From Dehalococcoidia bacterium (GTDB lineage Bacteria > Chloroflexota > Dehalococcoidia > UBA2979), in the NCBI GenBank assembly GCA_023228825.1, contig JALOAL010000007.1, positions 1-64,000 of the forward strand: 64,000 nucleotides of DNA, written 5' to 3'. The notes below the pieces were generated by a model, which was not told where the DNA came from, ran no database searches, and saw only the letters and a program-made list of their open reading frames with translations. A program made the position numbers and the translations under genes. Position 1 is the stretch's first letter. Every line of letters starts with the position of its first letter. This document shows, piece after piece, positions 34,086 to 42,878 of this stretch.

Positions 34086-35123
34086 ATGACGCCCTCCATC
34101 CGCTACGCCACCACGCAGGACGGTGTAAGCATCGCCCTGGCCACGCTGGGCGAGGGCGTGCCGTTGCTCTGCCTGCCCCCGCTCCCGTTCTCGCACATCG
34201 AGGCGGGGTGGCGGCTGGAGGGCCAGCGCGCGTGGTACGAGGGACTGGCGAGGCGCCTGCAGGTCGCCCTCTACGACGTGCGCGGCACCGGCCTCTCCGA
34301 CCGCGCCCGTGCGGAGTTCGACCTGGAGGCGATGCTGCGCGACGTGGAGGCGGTGGTGGCGCGGCTGGGCTGGGAACGCTTCGCGGTATGCGGGTTGTTC
34401 AACAGCGCCCCGGTGGCCATCGCCTATGCCGCCCGCCATCCGGAGGCGGTCTCCGACCTCCTGCTGTGGGGCGGCTTCGCGCGTGGCGCTGACGTGTACC
34501 TGATGCCGATGCCCGCCAACGCCGAGGCGTCGCTGGAGGGGGCCTGGCTGGTGCTGCTGAACAGCGCGGCGCACCTCTGGTCGGACGGGGCACGGGATGC
34601 GGCCCCCCTGGGCGAGTTCTTCCGCGCGGCGGTGGAGCCCGCGGCCGCCTTCGCCGCGTTCTCCGCCGCCCGCGAGTACGACGTCAGCGCGCTGCTGCCT
34701 CGCGTGGCCGCGCGCACACTGGTCCTGCACCGCCCGCATGCGCGAGGCCAGCGCGCGGACCTGGGCCCCGCCCTGGCAGCCGCCATCCCCGGTGCGGAAC
34801 TCGCGCTGCTGGAGGGCGAAGCGCCCTCGCCGTTCGCCGGCGACGTGAGCGCCAGCGTGGCAGCGATCGAGGCGTTCCTCGAAGTGGCGGCGGCGCCTCG
34901 GGACGGCGGGGGAGGGCTCGTCGCCGGGGAGGGCCGCCTGACGCCTCGAGAGGCGGAGGTGCTGCGGTTGCTGGCGCGGGGGATGGCGAACAAGGAGATC
35001 GCCGGCGCACTGGACGTGAGCGTCCACACGGTGGAACGGCACCTGACGAACCTCTACCCCAAGATCGGCTGCCGCAGCCGTACCGAGGCCACTGCCTACG
35101 CCATCACCCGCGGCTTCGCATAA
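34086..35123 (+). CDS. Alpha/beta-hydrolase-like sensor fused to a LuxR HTH
   Basis: A 345-residue protein. Residues 1-265 follow the alpha/beta-hydrolase fold: VPLLCLPPLPFSH, VALYDVRGTGLSD, and AIAYAARHPEAVSDLLLWGG. The nucleophile elbow, normally G-x-S-x-G, reads CGLFNSAP (103-107), so the serine is Phe105. Residues ~280-345 are a LuxR-type HTH: LTPREAEVLRLLARGMANKE, then LDVSVHTVERHLTNLYPKIG. It is best read as a one-component transcription factor that binds, rather than cleaves, a small ligand. Targets unknown. Confidence 0.82.
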   Translation: MTPSIRYATTQDGVSIALATLGEGVPLLCLPPLPFSHIEAGWRLEGQRAWYEGLARRLQVALYDVRGTGLSDRARAEFDLEAMLRDVEAVVARLGWERFAVCGLFNSAPVAIAYAARHPEAVSDLLLWGGFARGADVYLMPMPANAEASLEGAWLVLLNSAAHLWSDGARDAAPLGEFFRAAVEPAAAFAAFSAAREYDVSALLPRVAARTLVLHRPHARGQRADLGPALAAAIPGAELALLEGEAPSPFAGDVSASVAAIEAFLEVAAAPRDGGGGLVAGEGRLTPREAEVLRLLARGMANKEIAGALDVSVHTVERHLTNLYPKIGCRSRTEATAYAITRGFA

Positions 35124-35246
35124 CGCGCGTCCCCTGCGAGGTTTCCGCACGTCCCTCGTACGAGGTTCCCGTGAAGCCTCGGCGCCGCCGTGCGCCTAAC
35201 GTGGATGACAGTGATCGAGGCTCGATCGAATCTGAGGAGGCGACCG

Positions 35247-36170
35247 ATGCGCGTAGGAATCACGGGCAGCACCGGCATGATCGGCACCGCGCTCGCCGCG
35301 CGCCTGGTGGCTGCGGGACACGAGGTAGCGCCGCTGACGCGCACCTCCGCCCCCAAACCGCAGGCGCAGGGATGGAACCCGGCCGCAGGCTGGATCGCAC
35401 CCGGCATGTTCGAGGGCTGCGACGCCGTGGTGCACCTCGCCGGCGCCTCGATCGGCGAGGGGCGATGGACGAAGGCACGCAAGCGCGTGCTGTGGGACAG
35501 CCGTATCGACGGCACGCGGCTGCTGGTCGACCACCTCGGCACGCTCGCGCGTCCGCCACGCGTGCTCGTCTCCTCCTCTGCCTCTGGGTACTACGGCAAC
35601 CGCGGGGACCTGGTGCTCTCCGAGGATGCGGGGGCGGGCGAGGGCTTTCTGCCGGACCTGGTGCAGGCCTGGGAAGGCGAGGCGCGCCACGCGGAGCAGC
35701 ACGGCATCCGCGTGGTTACGCCACGCCTCGGCGTGGTGCTGGCCCGGGAAGGCGGTGCGCTGCCGCGCATGGTGCTGCCGGTTCGTCTCGGCGCTGGCGG
35801 GCCGCTGGGCAACGGGCGCCAGTGGATGCCGTGGGTCACGCTGACCGACGCCGTCCGTGCGTTCGAGTTCGCCCTGACCCACGAGGTGAGCGGCGCGTAC
35901 AACGTCGCGGCGCCGGAGGCGTCCCGCAACCGGGACTTCATGCGGGCGCTGGGACGCCAGTTGCGGCGGCCCTCGTTCTTCCCGACACCCGCGTTCCTCT
36001 TGCGCATCGTCATAGGCGAGGCGGCGGATGGCCTGCTGCTGGCCAGCGCGCGGATGGACCCGGCGAGGTTCGTGCAGGCCGGATTCACGTACGAGCATCC
36101 GTCGCTGGCGGAGGCGCTGCAGGCCGTGTTCAGCGGGGAGCAGGAGGCGTTCCTGCGCCGCACCGCGTAG
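35247..36170 (+). CDS. TIGR01777-family NAD(P)-binding epimerase
   Basis: Start at ATG 35247 with GAGGAGG 6 bp upstream; 307 residues. Rossmann start RVGITGSTGMIGTALAARL, then NPAAGWI, VVHLAGASIGEGRWT, and the family-typical VSSSASGYYGNRG. Later, PRLGVVLAREGGALPRM and FVQAGFTYEHPSLAEAL at the end match the C-terminal DUF1731. This YfcH-like family is thought to be a nucleotide-sugar-epimerase relative with unknown substrate. Promoter likely in the 120 bp after the LuxR fusion gene. Confidence 0.9.
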   Translation: MRVGITGSTGMIGTALAARLVAAGHEVAPLTRTSAPKPQAQGWNPAAGWIAPGMFEGCDAVVHLAGASIGEGRWTKARKRVLWDSRIDGTRLLVDHLGTLARPPRVLVSSSASGYYGNRGDLVLSEDAGAGEGFLPDLVQAWEGEARHAEQHGIRVVTPRLGVVLAREGGALPRMVLPVRLGAGGPLGNGRQWMPWVTLTDAVRAFEFALTHEVSGAYNVAAPEASRNRDFMRALGRQLRRPSFFPTPAFLLRIVIGEAADGLLLASARMDPARFVQAGFTYEHPSLAEALQAVFSGEQEAFLRRTA

Positions 36171-36202
36171 CGCCGTCCTCGACCGCTCGCGTGTCGCCTC
36201 AA

Positions 36203-36250
36203 CGTGCGCGTGGAGGTGCGTGCGGAGGTGCGTGCGGAGGTGCGCGTGGC
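36203..36250. repeat. 12-bp tandem repeat between convergent genes
   Basis: GGTGCGTGCGGA is repeated exactly at 36215-36226 and 36227-36238, with one degenerate copy on each side, about four in all. It lies between the stops of the epimerase and the RodZ-like gene. Likely a slippage product without function. Confidence 0.6.
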
Positions 36251-36256
36251 TGGCCT

Positions 36257-37033
36257 CTACTGTGCCCAGCCGGGCCAGAAGCCGAAGTCGATGCGGTTCC
36301 AGTCGGCGTGGCCCATGGCGGGCGAGTAGGGGCCCAGGTCCATGCCGTTCACGGCGAGCAGCAGGGTCTTGCCGCTGTCCGTCCACACCTGGATGCGCTC
36401 GGCGCCTTCCCACTCCTGCGTTTGGCCTGCCCGCAGCGTGCCGTCGAACTGCACCGTGCCGTCCACCGTGACCCGCACCTGCGCCGCCTCCGGGGCCGCG
36501 AGGCCCACCGTCACGCGGCCCGCGGCCGGAGGCACGGCGGGCGGGGCGAACGCCTCGGTGGTGGAGGCGGGCGGCGTGGTGGCGGTGTCGGCGGGGGGAT
36601 CCTGGCCCGCGAAGAGCGCGACGCCCCCCAGCACGACCAGCGCCACCGCGGCCGCCGAGGGGATGGCGACGTTCAGCGGGATGCGACGCGAAACCGGGGG
36701 CGGGGGTGGGGGCGGCTCCCACGCCGCCTCGGCTGCGCTGTAGTCGACATAAGACGGGAGGGCGACCGGTCGGTGTGCGGGGGCGTCTTCGAACGCAGGC
36801 TCGGCGGCGGGACGCTCTCGCGCGGCCACGGGGGCGCGGAGTTCGGCACGCAGGGTGCGGAAGGCGCTGAAGAGGAACAGGTACAGCAGCACCACCGCGC
36901 CAATGCGGAGCGCCAGCAGGAAGAGTGGCCAGCCTTCGTCGAACAGGGTGGACCTCGCAGAGAGCGGTAGGAGCGGCACGAGCGGCACAGGCGCGCGGTG
37001 GGGTGATACGGGGTGGGGCGCGCTCCCTTCCAC
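36257..37033 (-). CDS. Membrane-anchored RodZ-C-terminal-like (DUF4115) protein
   Basis: Start uncertain: GTG 37033 is used; GTG 36988 is an alternative, and no clear RBS is seen. There are two hydrophobic segments, LFLLALRIGAVVLLYLFLFSAF and VAIPSAAAVALVVLGGVALFA. The linker between them is Pro/Ala/Glu-rich with an 8-Pro run (EPPPPPPPVS), likely cytoplasmic. After the second helix comes a Thr/Pro tether and a small beta domain, QVRVTVDGTVQFDGTLRAG ... WTDSGKTLLLAVNGMDLGP, similar to the RodZ C-terminal DUF4115. RodZ links MreB to the wall machinery. The gene is divergent from the SEDS-PBP fusion, supporting a cell-wall role, but no RodZ HTH is present. Confidence 0.65.
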   Translation of the reverse strand: MEGSAPHPVSPHRAPVPLVPLLPLSARSTLFDEGWPLFLLALRIGAVVLLYLFLFSAFRTLRAELRAPVAARERPAAEPAFEDAPAHRPVALPSYVDYSAAEAAWEPPPPPPPVSRRIPLNVAIPSAAAVALVVLGGVALFAGQDPPADTATTPPASTTEAFAPPAVPPAAGRVTVGLAAPEAAQVRVTVDGTVQFDGTLRAGQTQEWEGAERIQVWTDSGKTLLLAVNGMDLGPYSPAMGHADWNRIDFGFWPGWAQ

Positions 37034-37134
37034 GATACGACGGCACGCGGATGGCGGGGAGGGCGTGTTCCGGCTCCGGCGGGTACGTTGGATCCGCCCC
37101 TCCCCCCCGCCAGACCCCCGGAGGACCTCCCAGG

Positions 37135-39915
37135 TTGGCGACACACGCCTCGGTAGCCCCGCCGTCACGTCGGTCCAGCGTCTGGTTGCTGGCGGCTCCG
37201 TCCGTGCTGCTCGTTACGCTGCCCGCGCTCGTGCTGCTGTCCACGGGCCGGCCCATCGACCCGCCGGTACAGGCAATGGGGCTGATGCTGGCGGCGCTGC
37301 CGCTAGCCACGCCCCTCATGCTGAGGTTGGCGGGCCGTCACTGGGACGCGCACCTGCTGGCGCCGGCGTGGGTGCTATGCGCCCTGGGCCTCGCCGTGAT
37401 CGCCCGCGTGCAGCCGTCCATCCTGCCCACGCAGATGCTGTGGATCAGCGTGGGCTGGTCCGCCTTCATCGCGCTGGTGGGCTTCCCGCCGCTCCTGCCC
37501 TGGCTCCAGCGTTTCCGCTATGCGCTGCTGGGCGCCGGCCTGCTGCTGGTCCTGGTCACCCTGCTGGCGGGGGAGGACGTCACGGGGCAGGGCGCGCGCC
37601 TCTGGCTCACCGTGGGTCCCGTGCGACTCCAGCCCGCAGAACTGCTCCGCGTCCTGCTGGTCGCCTTCATCGCCGGCCACCTCGCCTCGAGGGCGTCGCA
37701 GACCTCGAGCGCATCGCAGGCCTCGAGGGCCGCCCGACCCTCGGCGAGTGGGGACGACGGCGATGGTGAGGCCGGCGGGAGCGCGGGCGTCATCGCCATG
37801 CGGTCGCTGCGGGACGACTGGCTGCCGCTACTCGCGATGTTCGGCATCACGGTGCTCGCTGTGCTGGCGCAGCGGGACTTCGGGCCGTCGCTGATCTTCG
37901 GCGCGAGCCTCGTGGCGATGCTGTACCTGGCCACGGGGCGGAAGTCGTACCTGGTGGCGGCAGTGGTGGTGGGGATCGTCGCGTTCACGCTCATCTACCT
38001 CGGTTCGGACCGCATCCAGGATCGGGTAGACGCGTGGATGGACCCGTGGGCGGACCCGCGGGGGCAGGGCTACCAGTCACTGCAGGCGATCGGCGGCTTC
38101 ATCTTCGGTGGTGTCTTCGGCGCGGGGCCGGGCTACGGCTACCCGGGCCTGATCCCGGCTGCGCATACGGACTACCCACTGGCGGTGATCGGCGAGGAGT
38201 GGGGGCTGGTGGGCTCCCTGGCGGTGGTGGCGCTGTACGGGCTGATCGTGGCGCACGCGCTCCGCCGCGCGACCGCGTCCGTGGACGCCTTCGGGCAGTT
38301 GCTGGCCGCAGGGCTGGCGGTGAGCCTGGCGGCGCAGGTGCTGGTGGTGTCCGGCGGCGTGCTGCGCGTGGTGCCGCTCACCGGCCTCACGAGCCCGTTC
38401 CTGAGTTACGGCGGCAGTTCCATGGTGATGGCGTGGGTGATCCTGGCGTTGCTGGTGGCGGCGCAAGGCGAGCGCGGCCCCCCTCCGCCTGCCCTTGCCG
38501 CGCGGGTCCCCGGCATCCCACGTATCCCACGCATCCCACGCATAGAGGTGCGGGCGCGCGACCTGGGACTGGCGGCGCTCGTGGGCTTCGCCGGGCTGAG
38601 CGCGGCGCTGGGCTACTGGAGCGTGGCGCGGGCTGACCTGCTCACGCACCCCGCCGTGGCCGGCGAGCGCCTCCGCAGCGAGGAGGCGCGCGTGCATCGT
38701 GGCCGCATCCTGGATCGAGAGGGGCGCGTGCTGGCGGAGACGGAGATCGGGCCAGACGGAGAGCCTCGGCGCGTCTATACGGCAGCGGGGTCGGTGCACG
38801 TGCTGGGGTTCACCTCGCCCCGGGTGGGGGCAGCGGGCGTGGAGTCCGTGGCGTCCGACCGGCTGATGGGCCAGCGGGCCTCCACGCCTCATGACACCTG
38901 GCTGGACCTGCTGAACGAGCCGCGCGCCGGGGACGACGTCACGATCACCCTGGACGCGGACCTGCAGGCCGTGGCCGCCTCGGCGCTGGAGGGCGCCACC
39001 GGTGCGGTGGTGGCGCTGGACCCCCGCACGGGCGAGGTCCTGGCCATGGCCAGCAGCCCCACGTTCAATCCGAACTTCAGCACGGAGGAGTGGGACCACC
39101 TGCGCACGGACGAGGGCAGCCCGCTCCTCAACCGCGCGACGCAGGGCCTCTACCCGCCGGGCTCCACCTTCAAGACCGTGACCCTCGCCGCCGCCTTCGA
39201 GGCGGGCCTGGTCCAGCCGGACACGCCGGCGACCTGCCCGGCCGAGGTGTTCATCGATGGGGTGCGCATCGTCAGCCGGAATGAGCCGCCGGGCCGCAGC
39301 ACGCAGACGGTCGCGGACGCCTACGCCTACTCCTGCAACACGTTCTTCGCCGAACTCGGCATCCAGGTGGGCGCCGAACGGCTGCGCGCGATGGCGGAGG
39401 CGCTGGGCTTGACGGACACGCCGCCGCTGCCCCTGCCCACCGTGCGGGGCCGCCTCGAGACGACCGAGGGCTTCCTGGAGACGGGGGCGGGGCTGGCGGC
39501 GTCCGCCTTCGGGCAGGGGGAACTGCAGGTCTCGCCGTTGCACCTGGCGCTGGTCACCGCCGCCATCGCCAACGATGGGGTGGTGCCGCGCCCGCGCCTC
39601 TTCTCGGACCAGGAGCCGGGTGAGTGGCGGCGCGCAATGTCCGCGGAGACGGCGTGGAAGATGGCGCAGGTGATGGAACTGGGCGTGGAAGTGGGGTGGG
39701 CCTCCACCACCGCGATCCCCGGCGTGCGCGTGGGCGCGAAGACCGGGTCGGCGGAGGTGACGGCGGAGGACTCGCCGCACGCACTCTTCATCGCCTACGC
39801 GCCGGTCGAGGCGCCAGAGATTGCCGTGGTGGTGATCAAGGAACGCGCGGGCTCCGGCTCTCAGCAGGCCGGCCCCGTCGCGCGCCAGGTCATCGAGGCG
39901 TGGCTGTCGCGCTAG
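37135..39915 (+). CDS. SEDS glycosyltransferase (RodA/FtsW) fused to a class B penicillin-binding transpeptidase
   Basis: From TTG 37135, preceded by GGAGGACC, 926 residues. Residues ~10-455 are a SEDS polymerase of about ten helices: QGARLWLTVGPVRLQPAELLR (in two parts), GRKSYLVAAVV, GAGPGYGYPGLIPAAHTD, GEEWGLVGS, TGLTSPFLSYGGSS. A short I-P-R repeat linker (~460) and one helix lead to a PBP: RGRILDREGRVLAET, then the catalytic SxxK (S677-T-F-K680), SxN (S733-C-N735) and KTG (K869-T-G-S). One chain thus polymerises glycan and cross-links peptides. Normally these are two genes. Which process, elongation or division, is not clear. Confidence 0.92.
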   Translation: MATHASVAPPSRRSSVWLLAAPSVLLVTLPALVLLSTGRPIDPPVQAMGLMLAALPLATPLMLRLAGRHWDAHLLAPAWVLCALGLAVIARVQPSILPTQMLWISVGWSAFIALVGFPPLLPWLQRFRYALLGAGLLLVLVTLLAGEDVTGQGARLWLTVGPVRLQPAELLRVLLVAFIAGHLASRASQTSSASQASRAARPSASGDDGDGEAGGSAGVIAMRSLRDDWLPLLAMFGITVLAVLAQRDFGPSLIFGASLVAMLYLATGRKSYLVAAVVVGIVAFTLIYLGSDRIQDRVDAWMDPWADPRGQGYQSLQAIGGFIFGGVFGAGPGYGYPGLIPAAHTDYPLAVIGEEWGLVGSLAVVALYGLIVAHALRRATASVDAFGQLLAAGLAVSLAAQVLVVSGGVLRVVPLTGLTSPFLSYGGSSMVMAWVILALLVAAQGERGPPPPALAARVPGIPRIPRIPRIEVRARDLGLAALVGFAGLSAALGYWSVARADLLTHPAVAGERLRSEEARVHRGRILDREGRVLAETEIGPDGEPRRVYTAAGSVHVLGFTSPRVGAAGVESVASDRLMGQRASTPHDTWLDLLNEPRAGDDVTITLDADLQAVAASALEGATGAVVALDPRTGEVLAMASSPTFNPNFSTEEWDHLRTDEGSPLLNRATQGLYPPGSTFKTVTLAAAFEAGLVQPDTPATCPAEVFIDGVRIVSRNEPPGRSTQTVADAYAYSCNTFFAELGIQVGAERLRAMAEALGLTDTPPLPLPTVRGRLETTEGFLETGAGLAASAFGQGELQVSPLHLALVTAAIANDGVVPRPRLFSDQEPGEWRRAMSAETAWKMAQVMELGVEVGWASTTAIPGVRVGAKTGSAEVTAEDSPHALFIAYAPVEAPEIAVVVIKERAGSGSQQAGPVARQVIEAWLSR

Positions 39916-40402
39916 CGCCGTCGTCGGCGGCATCCTCCTGCAGGCTGCGGTCGTAGCCCAGGTCGCGCAGGGCCTGGATGCTCTCGGCCGCGGAGCGGTG
40001 GTGGACGAAGACGCCGCCGGCGCCCTCCCAGAGGTGAGCCCAGCGAGTGCGGTCGTCCACCAGCACGTCGCCGGGCCTGGCCAGGAGGTGCTTGTCGCGG
40101 GCCATGCAGCTGTGCACGGTCACGCATGGGCCGAGGCGGCGGCGCACCCACGCGCGCTTCTGCGGCTCCGCCCAGCGTCCGCGAGGCAGCCCGGTCAGGA
40201 TCTCCGGATCGAAGGGGCGGCAATAGTTCCAGAGATCCATGGCGTCCGGGATGAGCGGCATGGTCTCGAAGAAGCCCGGGGTGGCCTCGGCGCGTGCCCA
40301 CATCTGGGAGAGGGGTAGCCGAGACGGCGGCTCGCCGAAGAGGGCCTCCACGTGCGCCTCGAAGTCTGCGAGCACGCCGTCCAGATCCAGGAACAGCGTC
40401 AT
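39890..40402 (-). CDS. 5'-deoxyribonucleotidase-like HAD phosphatase
   Basis: A 170-residue HAD protein starting TLFLDLDGVLADFEAH with the D-x-D nucleophile pair of phosphatases, then FFETMPLIPDAMDLW, ILTGLPRGRWAEPQKRAWV, and VLVDDRTRWAHLWEGAGG (motif IV). This pattern fits the 5'(3')-deoxyribonucleotidase (NT5C) group. It would dephosphorylate small phosphate esters. Its 3' end overlaps the SEDS-PBP gene by 26 bp, tail to tail. Confidence 0.8.
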   Translation of the reverse strand: MTLFLDLDGVLADFEAHVEALFGEPPSRLPLSQMWARAEATPGFFETMPLIPDAMDLWNYCRPFDPEILTGLPRGRWAEPQKRAWVRRRLGPCVTVHSCMARDKHLLARPGDVLVDDRTRWAHLWEGAGGVFVHHRSAAESIQALRDLGYDRSLQEDAADDGASATATPR

Positions 40403-40418
40403 GCTGCCATGGTGTCAT

Positions 40419-40441
40419 GGGTTGGGGCCGCACCCCAACCC
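40419..40441. terminator. Hairpin terminator after the DUF2795 gene
   Basis: GGGTTGGGG (40419-40427), 5-nt loop, CCCCAACCC (40433-40441), 13 bp beyond the stop of the minus-strand DUF2795 gene and just upstream of the nucleotidase start. Confidence 0.5.
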
Positions 40442-40454
40442 CAATCCCCCGATC

Positions 40455-40661
40455 CTACGCCTGCTGGCTCATCGCCTGGCTGACCTCCGTCGGGCTGTTG
40501 AAGCGCTGGTTCGGCAGGCCGCGGAGGGCCTGGAGCGCCTGCTCGCCTGCGCCACGCTGTTGTGCGTGGTCGATCAACTGCTGCTTCTCCACCGGGAAAT
40601 TGATGTCGCCCAGGTACTGCTGCAACTGGGCCGGGTTGATGCCGCTCTGCTCGTTGGCCAT
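40455..40661 (-). CDS. DUF2795 small protein
   Basis: A 68-residue protein: INPAQLQQYLGDINFPVEKQ, QLIDHAQQRGAGEQALQALR, LPNQRFNSPTEVSQAM. This is a single DUF2795 domain, a small helical fold common in Chloroflexota and Actinobacteria, often near stress genes; function unknown. It is monocistronic with a hairpin behind it. Confidence 0.85.
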   Translation of the reverse strand: MANEQSGINPAQLQQYLGDINFPVEKQQLIDHAQQRGAGEQALQALRGLPNQRFNSPTEVSQAMSQQA

Positions 40662-40812
40662 GTGTGCTTCCGTCCTGGCCGCGAGGCAGGATCGATGTCC
40701 GGCCTCGGACCGTGCGTAGTGGGAGGTGGGCCGAGCCTACGAGCGAACGGACTACAGGTTCATGCCACTCCCCGCCATGAGGGCTAACAGCGACGTGGCG
40801 ATGGCGCGCGGC

Positions 40813-41625
40813 TCAGTACAGCGCCGCCGCCTGGCGCTCCAGTTCGCGCTGCTCGGCCGCGTCCATGGGCGTGTAGTGCGAGGCCACCGCGACGTTGTCG
40901 TGGATGCGGGAGGGGTAGCGGGCGCCGGGGATGACCACGGAGGCGCCGGAGTGGGAGAGCACGTAGCGCAGCAGGTTGGCCGGGGTGAGGGCGCCCGCGC
41001 GGTCCTCCTCCACGGCGGCGCGGATCACGCTGGTGCGGCCGGACCCACCCAGTGGGCGCATCACGATCACGCCCACGTCGTGTTCCGCCGCCAGTTCGAT
41101 CAGGGGCGCGGAGTGCGGGTAGAAGGCGGAGTACTCCAGCATCACCGTGTCGAACATGCCGCTCAGGACCGCCTCGCGGCCCACGTCCAGGCTGTGCGTG
41201 GAGAGGCCGATGTGCCCCACCAGCCCTCGGTACTGCGCGATGCGGAGGCCTTCCAGCGCGCCTTCGTCACCCGTGGCCGCGCGCCAGGCGTCCTCGGTGC
41301 TGATGTCGTGCAACTGGTAGAGGTCGATGGAGGGGACGCCGAGGATCGAGAGCGAGCGGTCCACGTCGCGCTGGCTCCCGTCCATGGAGTGGCGGAAGGT
41401 CTTGCTGGCCACGTGGAACTGCTTGCCGCCGCGCTCGCGGGTCACCTGGCCGATGAGGAACTCGCTGCCCTCGTAATCACGTGCGGTGTCCACGAAGTCG
41501 ATGCCGGCGTCGAGTGCGGCGCGCAGCGTGTCTGCGCCCTGGTCTGACTGAGGCGTGTCCATGGCGCCCAGCCCCAACTCCGTCACCATCAGCCCCGTGC
41601 GTCCGAGTCTTCGCTTCCGCAGCAT
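40813..41625 (-). CDS. Aldo/keto reductase
   Basis: Start at ATG 41625 with GAGGGAG upstream; 270 residues, a little short for the family (~320). The TIM barrel has the tetrad D46 (GIDFVDTARDYEGSE), Tyr51, Lys75 (VASKTF) and a His in IDLYQLHD. Cofactor-end segments are VMRPLGGSG and SVVIPGARYPSRIHDNV. It reduces aldehydes or ketones with NAD(P)H; substrate unknown. The G-rich repeat lies in its upstream leader. Confidence 0.85.
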   Translation of the reverse strand: MLRKRRLGRTGLMVTELGLGAMDTPQSDQGADTLRAALDAGIDFVDTARDYEGSEFLIGQVTRERGGKQFHVASKTFRHSMDGSQRDVDRSLSILGVPSIDLYQLHDISTEDAWRAATGDEGALEGLRIAQYRGLVGHIGLSTHSLDVGREAVLSGMFDTVMLEYSAFYPHSAPLIELAAEHDVGVIVMRPLGGSGRTSVIRAAVEEDRAGALTPANLLRYVLSHSGASVVIPGARYPSRIHDNVAVASHYTPMDAAEQRELERQAAALY

Positions 41626-41695
41626 GATCGCTCCCTCGGTCCCCCTCCCACGATAGTGGCGAGTCAGGGTGGCGCGAGGCGAGGCGAGCCGAGGC

Positions 41696-41731
41696 GGGGC
41701 GGGGCGGGGCGGGGCGGGGCGGGGCGGGGGC
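41696..41731 (+). repeat. (GGGGC)n run, potential G-quadruplex
   Basis: Six consecutive GGGGC units followed by GGGGGC between the aldo/keto reductase start and the glycine-betaine operon. Four or more G4 tracts separated by one C can fold as a G-quadruplex on the plus strand. The adjacent 41673-41693 is a related GAGGC-like run. Confidence 0.8.
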
Positions 41732-41747
41732 GCGAGGGCTGAGAGCG

Positions 41748-41779
41748 GAACGGCCCCGGGCGGATGCCCGGGGCCGTTC
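41748..41779 (-). terminator. Terminator of the glycine-betaine ABC operon
   Basis: Perfect 14-bp stem starting GAACGGCCCCGGGC with a 4-nt loop (GGAT on the plus strand), 27 nt beyond the stop codon of the binding-protein gene. No T-run. Confidence 0.7.
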
Positions 41780-41806
41780 TCGAGGGAACCGAGGATGAGC
41801 GGAAGG

Positions 41807-42790
41807 CTACTGGAGCCAGGACTCCGCCAGTGCGCGGTTGTCCTCGTTCTCCAGCCAGGCGAGCACGGCCTGCTCCTCGTTACCGTCACCCATTTCGGTG
41901 ATGAGGGTTTCCAGGGGCGCGTACTGCTCGTCCGTCATGGTCCAGTTGGACCACCACTGCGCGACCTCCGGGAACTCCTCAGAGAAGCCGGCGCGGGCGA
42001 CGATGCTCAACTCGTCCGGCTCGCCCCAGGCGTTCTCCGGGTCTTCCAGGTTCTTCAGGTCGAACTCGCCGTACCACCAGCCGGGGGACCACAGCGTCAC
42101 CACCACCGGCTCTTCAGCGGCAATGGCGCGCTCCAGTTCGGCCAGCATGGCCGGGGTGGAGCCCTCCAGCAGGTTCCAGTCCTCCAGGCCGTAGGTGGGC
42201 ATGACGCTGTTGGCCAGGATGCCCATCATGCCAGCGCCGGCCTCGATGCCGACGATGGTGCTGCCGAACGTGTCGGCGTTGTCCGCCAGGTCAGCCAGGC
42301 TGTCCACGTCCACGTACGAGGGGACGGTCAGGAACAGGCCCGCCGGGCCGTACCAGGAGGAGATGACCTCCAGGTCGTCCTCGAACTGGGAGAGGTAGGA
42401 CTCGTGGGTGTGAGGCAGCCACGTGGAGATGTAGGCGTCCAGGTCGCCACCGGCGATGCCGGTGTAAGCGGGAGCCACGTCCAGGCCCGTCAGGTTGACG
42501 GTGTAGCCCTGCTCCTCCAGGAGCACCTTCCAGAGGTTGGAGGCGGAGACGCCGTCCGGCCAGCCCGGGATGTAGACGATCTCGATCGTCCCGCCCCCGG
42601 TGGACGGCTCTTGCGTGGCGTCCGAGGTGGCCGTGGTGGTGGCGGCGCCATTGCCACCACTGCCATTGCCGCCGTTGCCATTGCCGTTGTCGTCGTTGTC
42701 ACCGCAGGCCGCGAGAAGCGCAAATGCTGCGATGCTGAGTGCAAACAGGAATCCGAAGCGACGGAAACTGTTGGTCTTGCCCTGAATCAT
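41807..42790 (-). CDS. Glycine betaine/proline ABC transporter, substrate-binding lipoprotein
   Basis: A 327-residue lipoprotein: lipobox LLAACG with Cys29, a long Asn/Gly/Ser/Thr tether, then an OpuAC domain (IEIVYIPGWPDGVSASNL, DLDAYISTWLPHTHES, VVTLWSPGWWYGEFDL). The Trp-rich pocket residues (W in GWPD, WLPH, PGWWYG) are those that hold quaternary ammonium groups. AAAGGAGA precedes the ATG. It is the last gene of the ATPase-permease-binding protein operon; substrate class (betaine, choline or similar) is inferred from family. Confidence 0.9.
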   Translation of the reverse strand: MIQGKTNSFRRFGFLFALSIAAFALLAACGDNDDNGNGNGGNGSGGNGAATTTATSDATQEPSTGGGTIEIVYIPGWPDGVSASNLWKVLLEEQGYTVNLTGLDVAPAYTGIAGGDLDAYISTWLPHTHESYLSQFEDDLEVISSWYGPAGLFLTVPSYVDVDSLADLADNADTFGSTIVGIEAGAGMMGILANSVMPTYGLEDWNLLEGSTPAMLAELERAIAAEEPVVVTLWSPGWWYGEFDLKNLEDPENAWGEPDELSIVARAGFSEEFPEVAQWWSNWTMTDEQYAPLETLITEMGDGNEEQAVLAWLENEDNRALAESWLQ

Positions 42791-42878
42791 GGGTCTCCTT
42801 TGAAAATATCTGGGTGGTTCCCTCTGTGCCGGCAGACCCAGGGATCCGCCGAGACATTCTGTTGGTTGTGGGAGGGGC

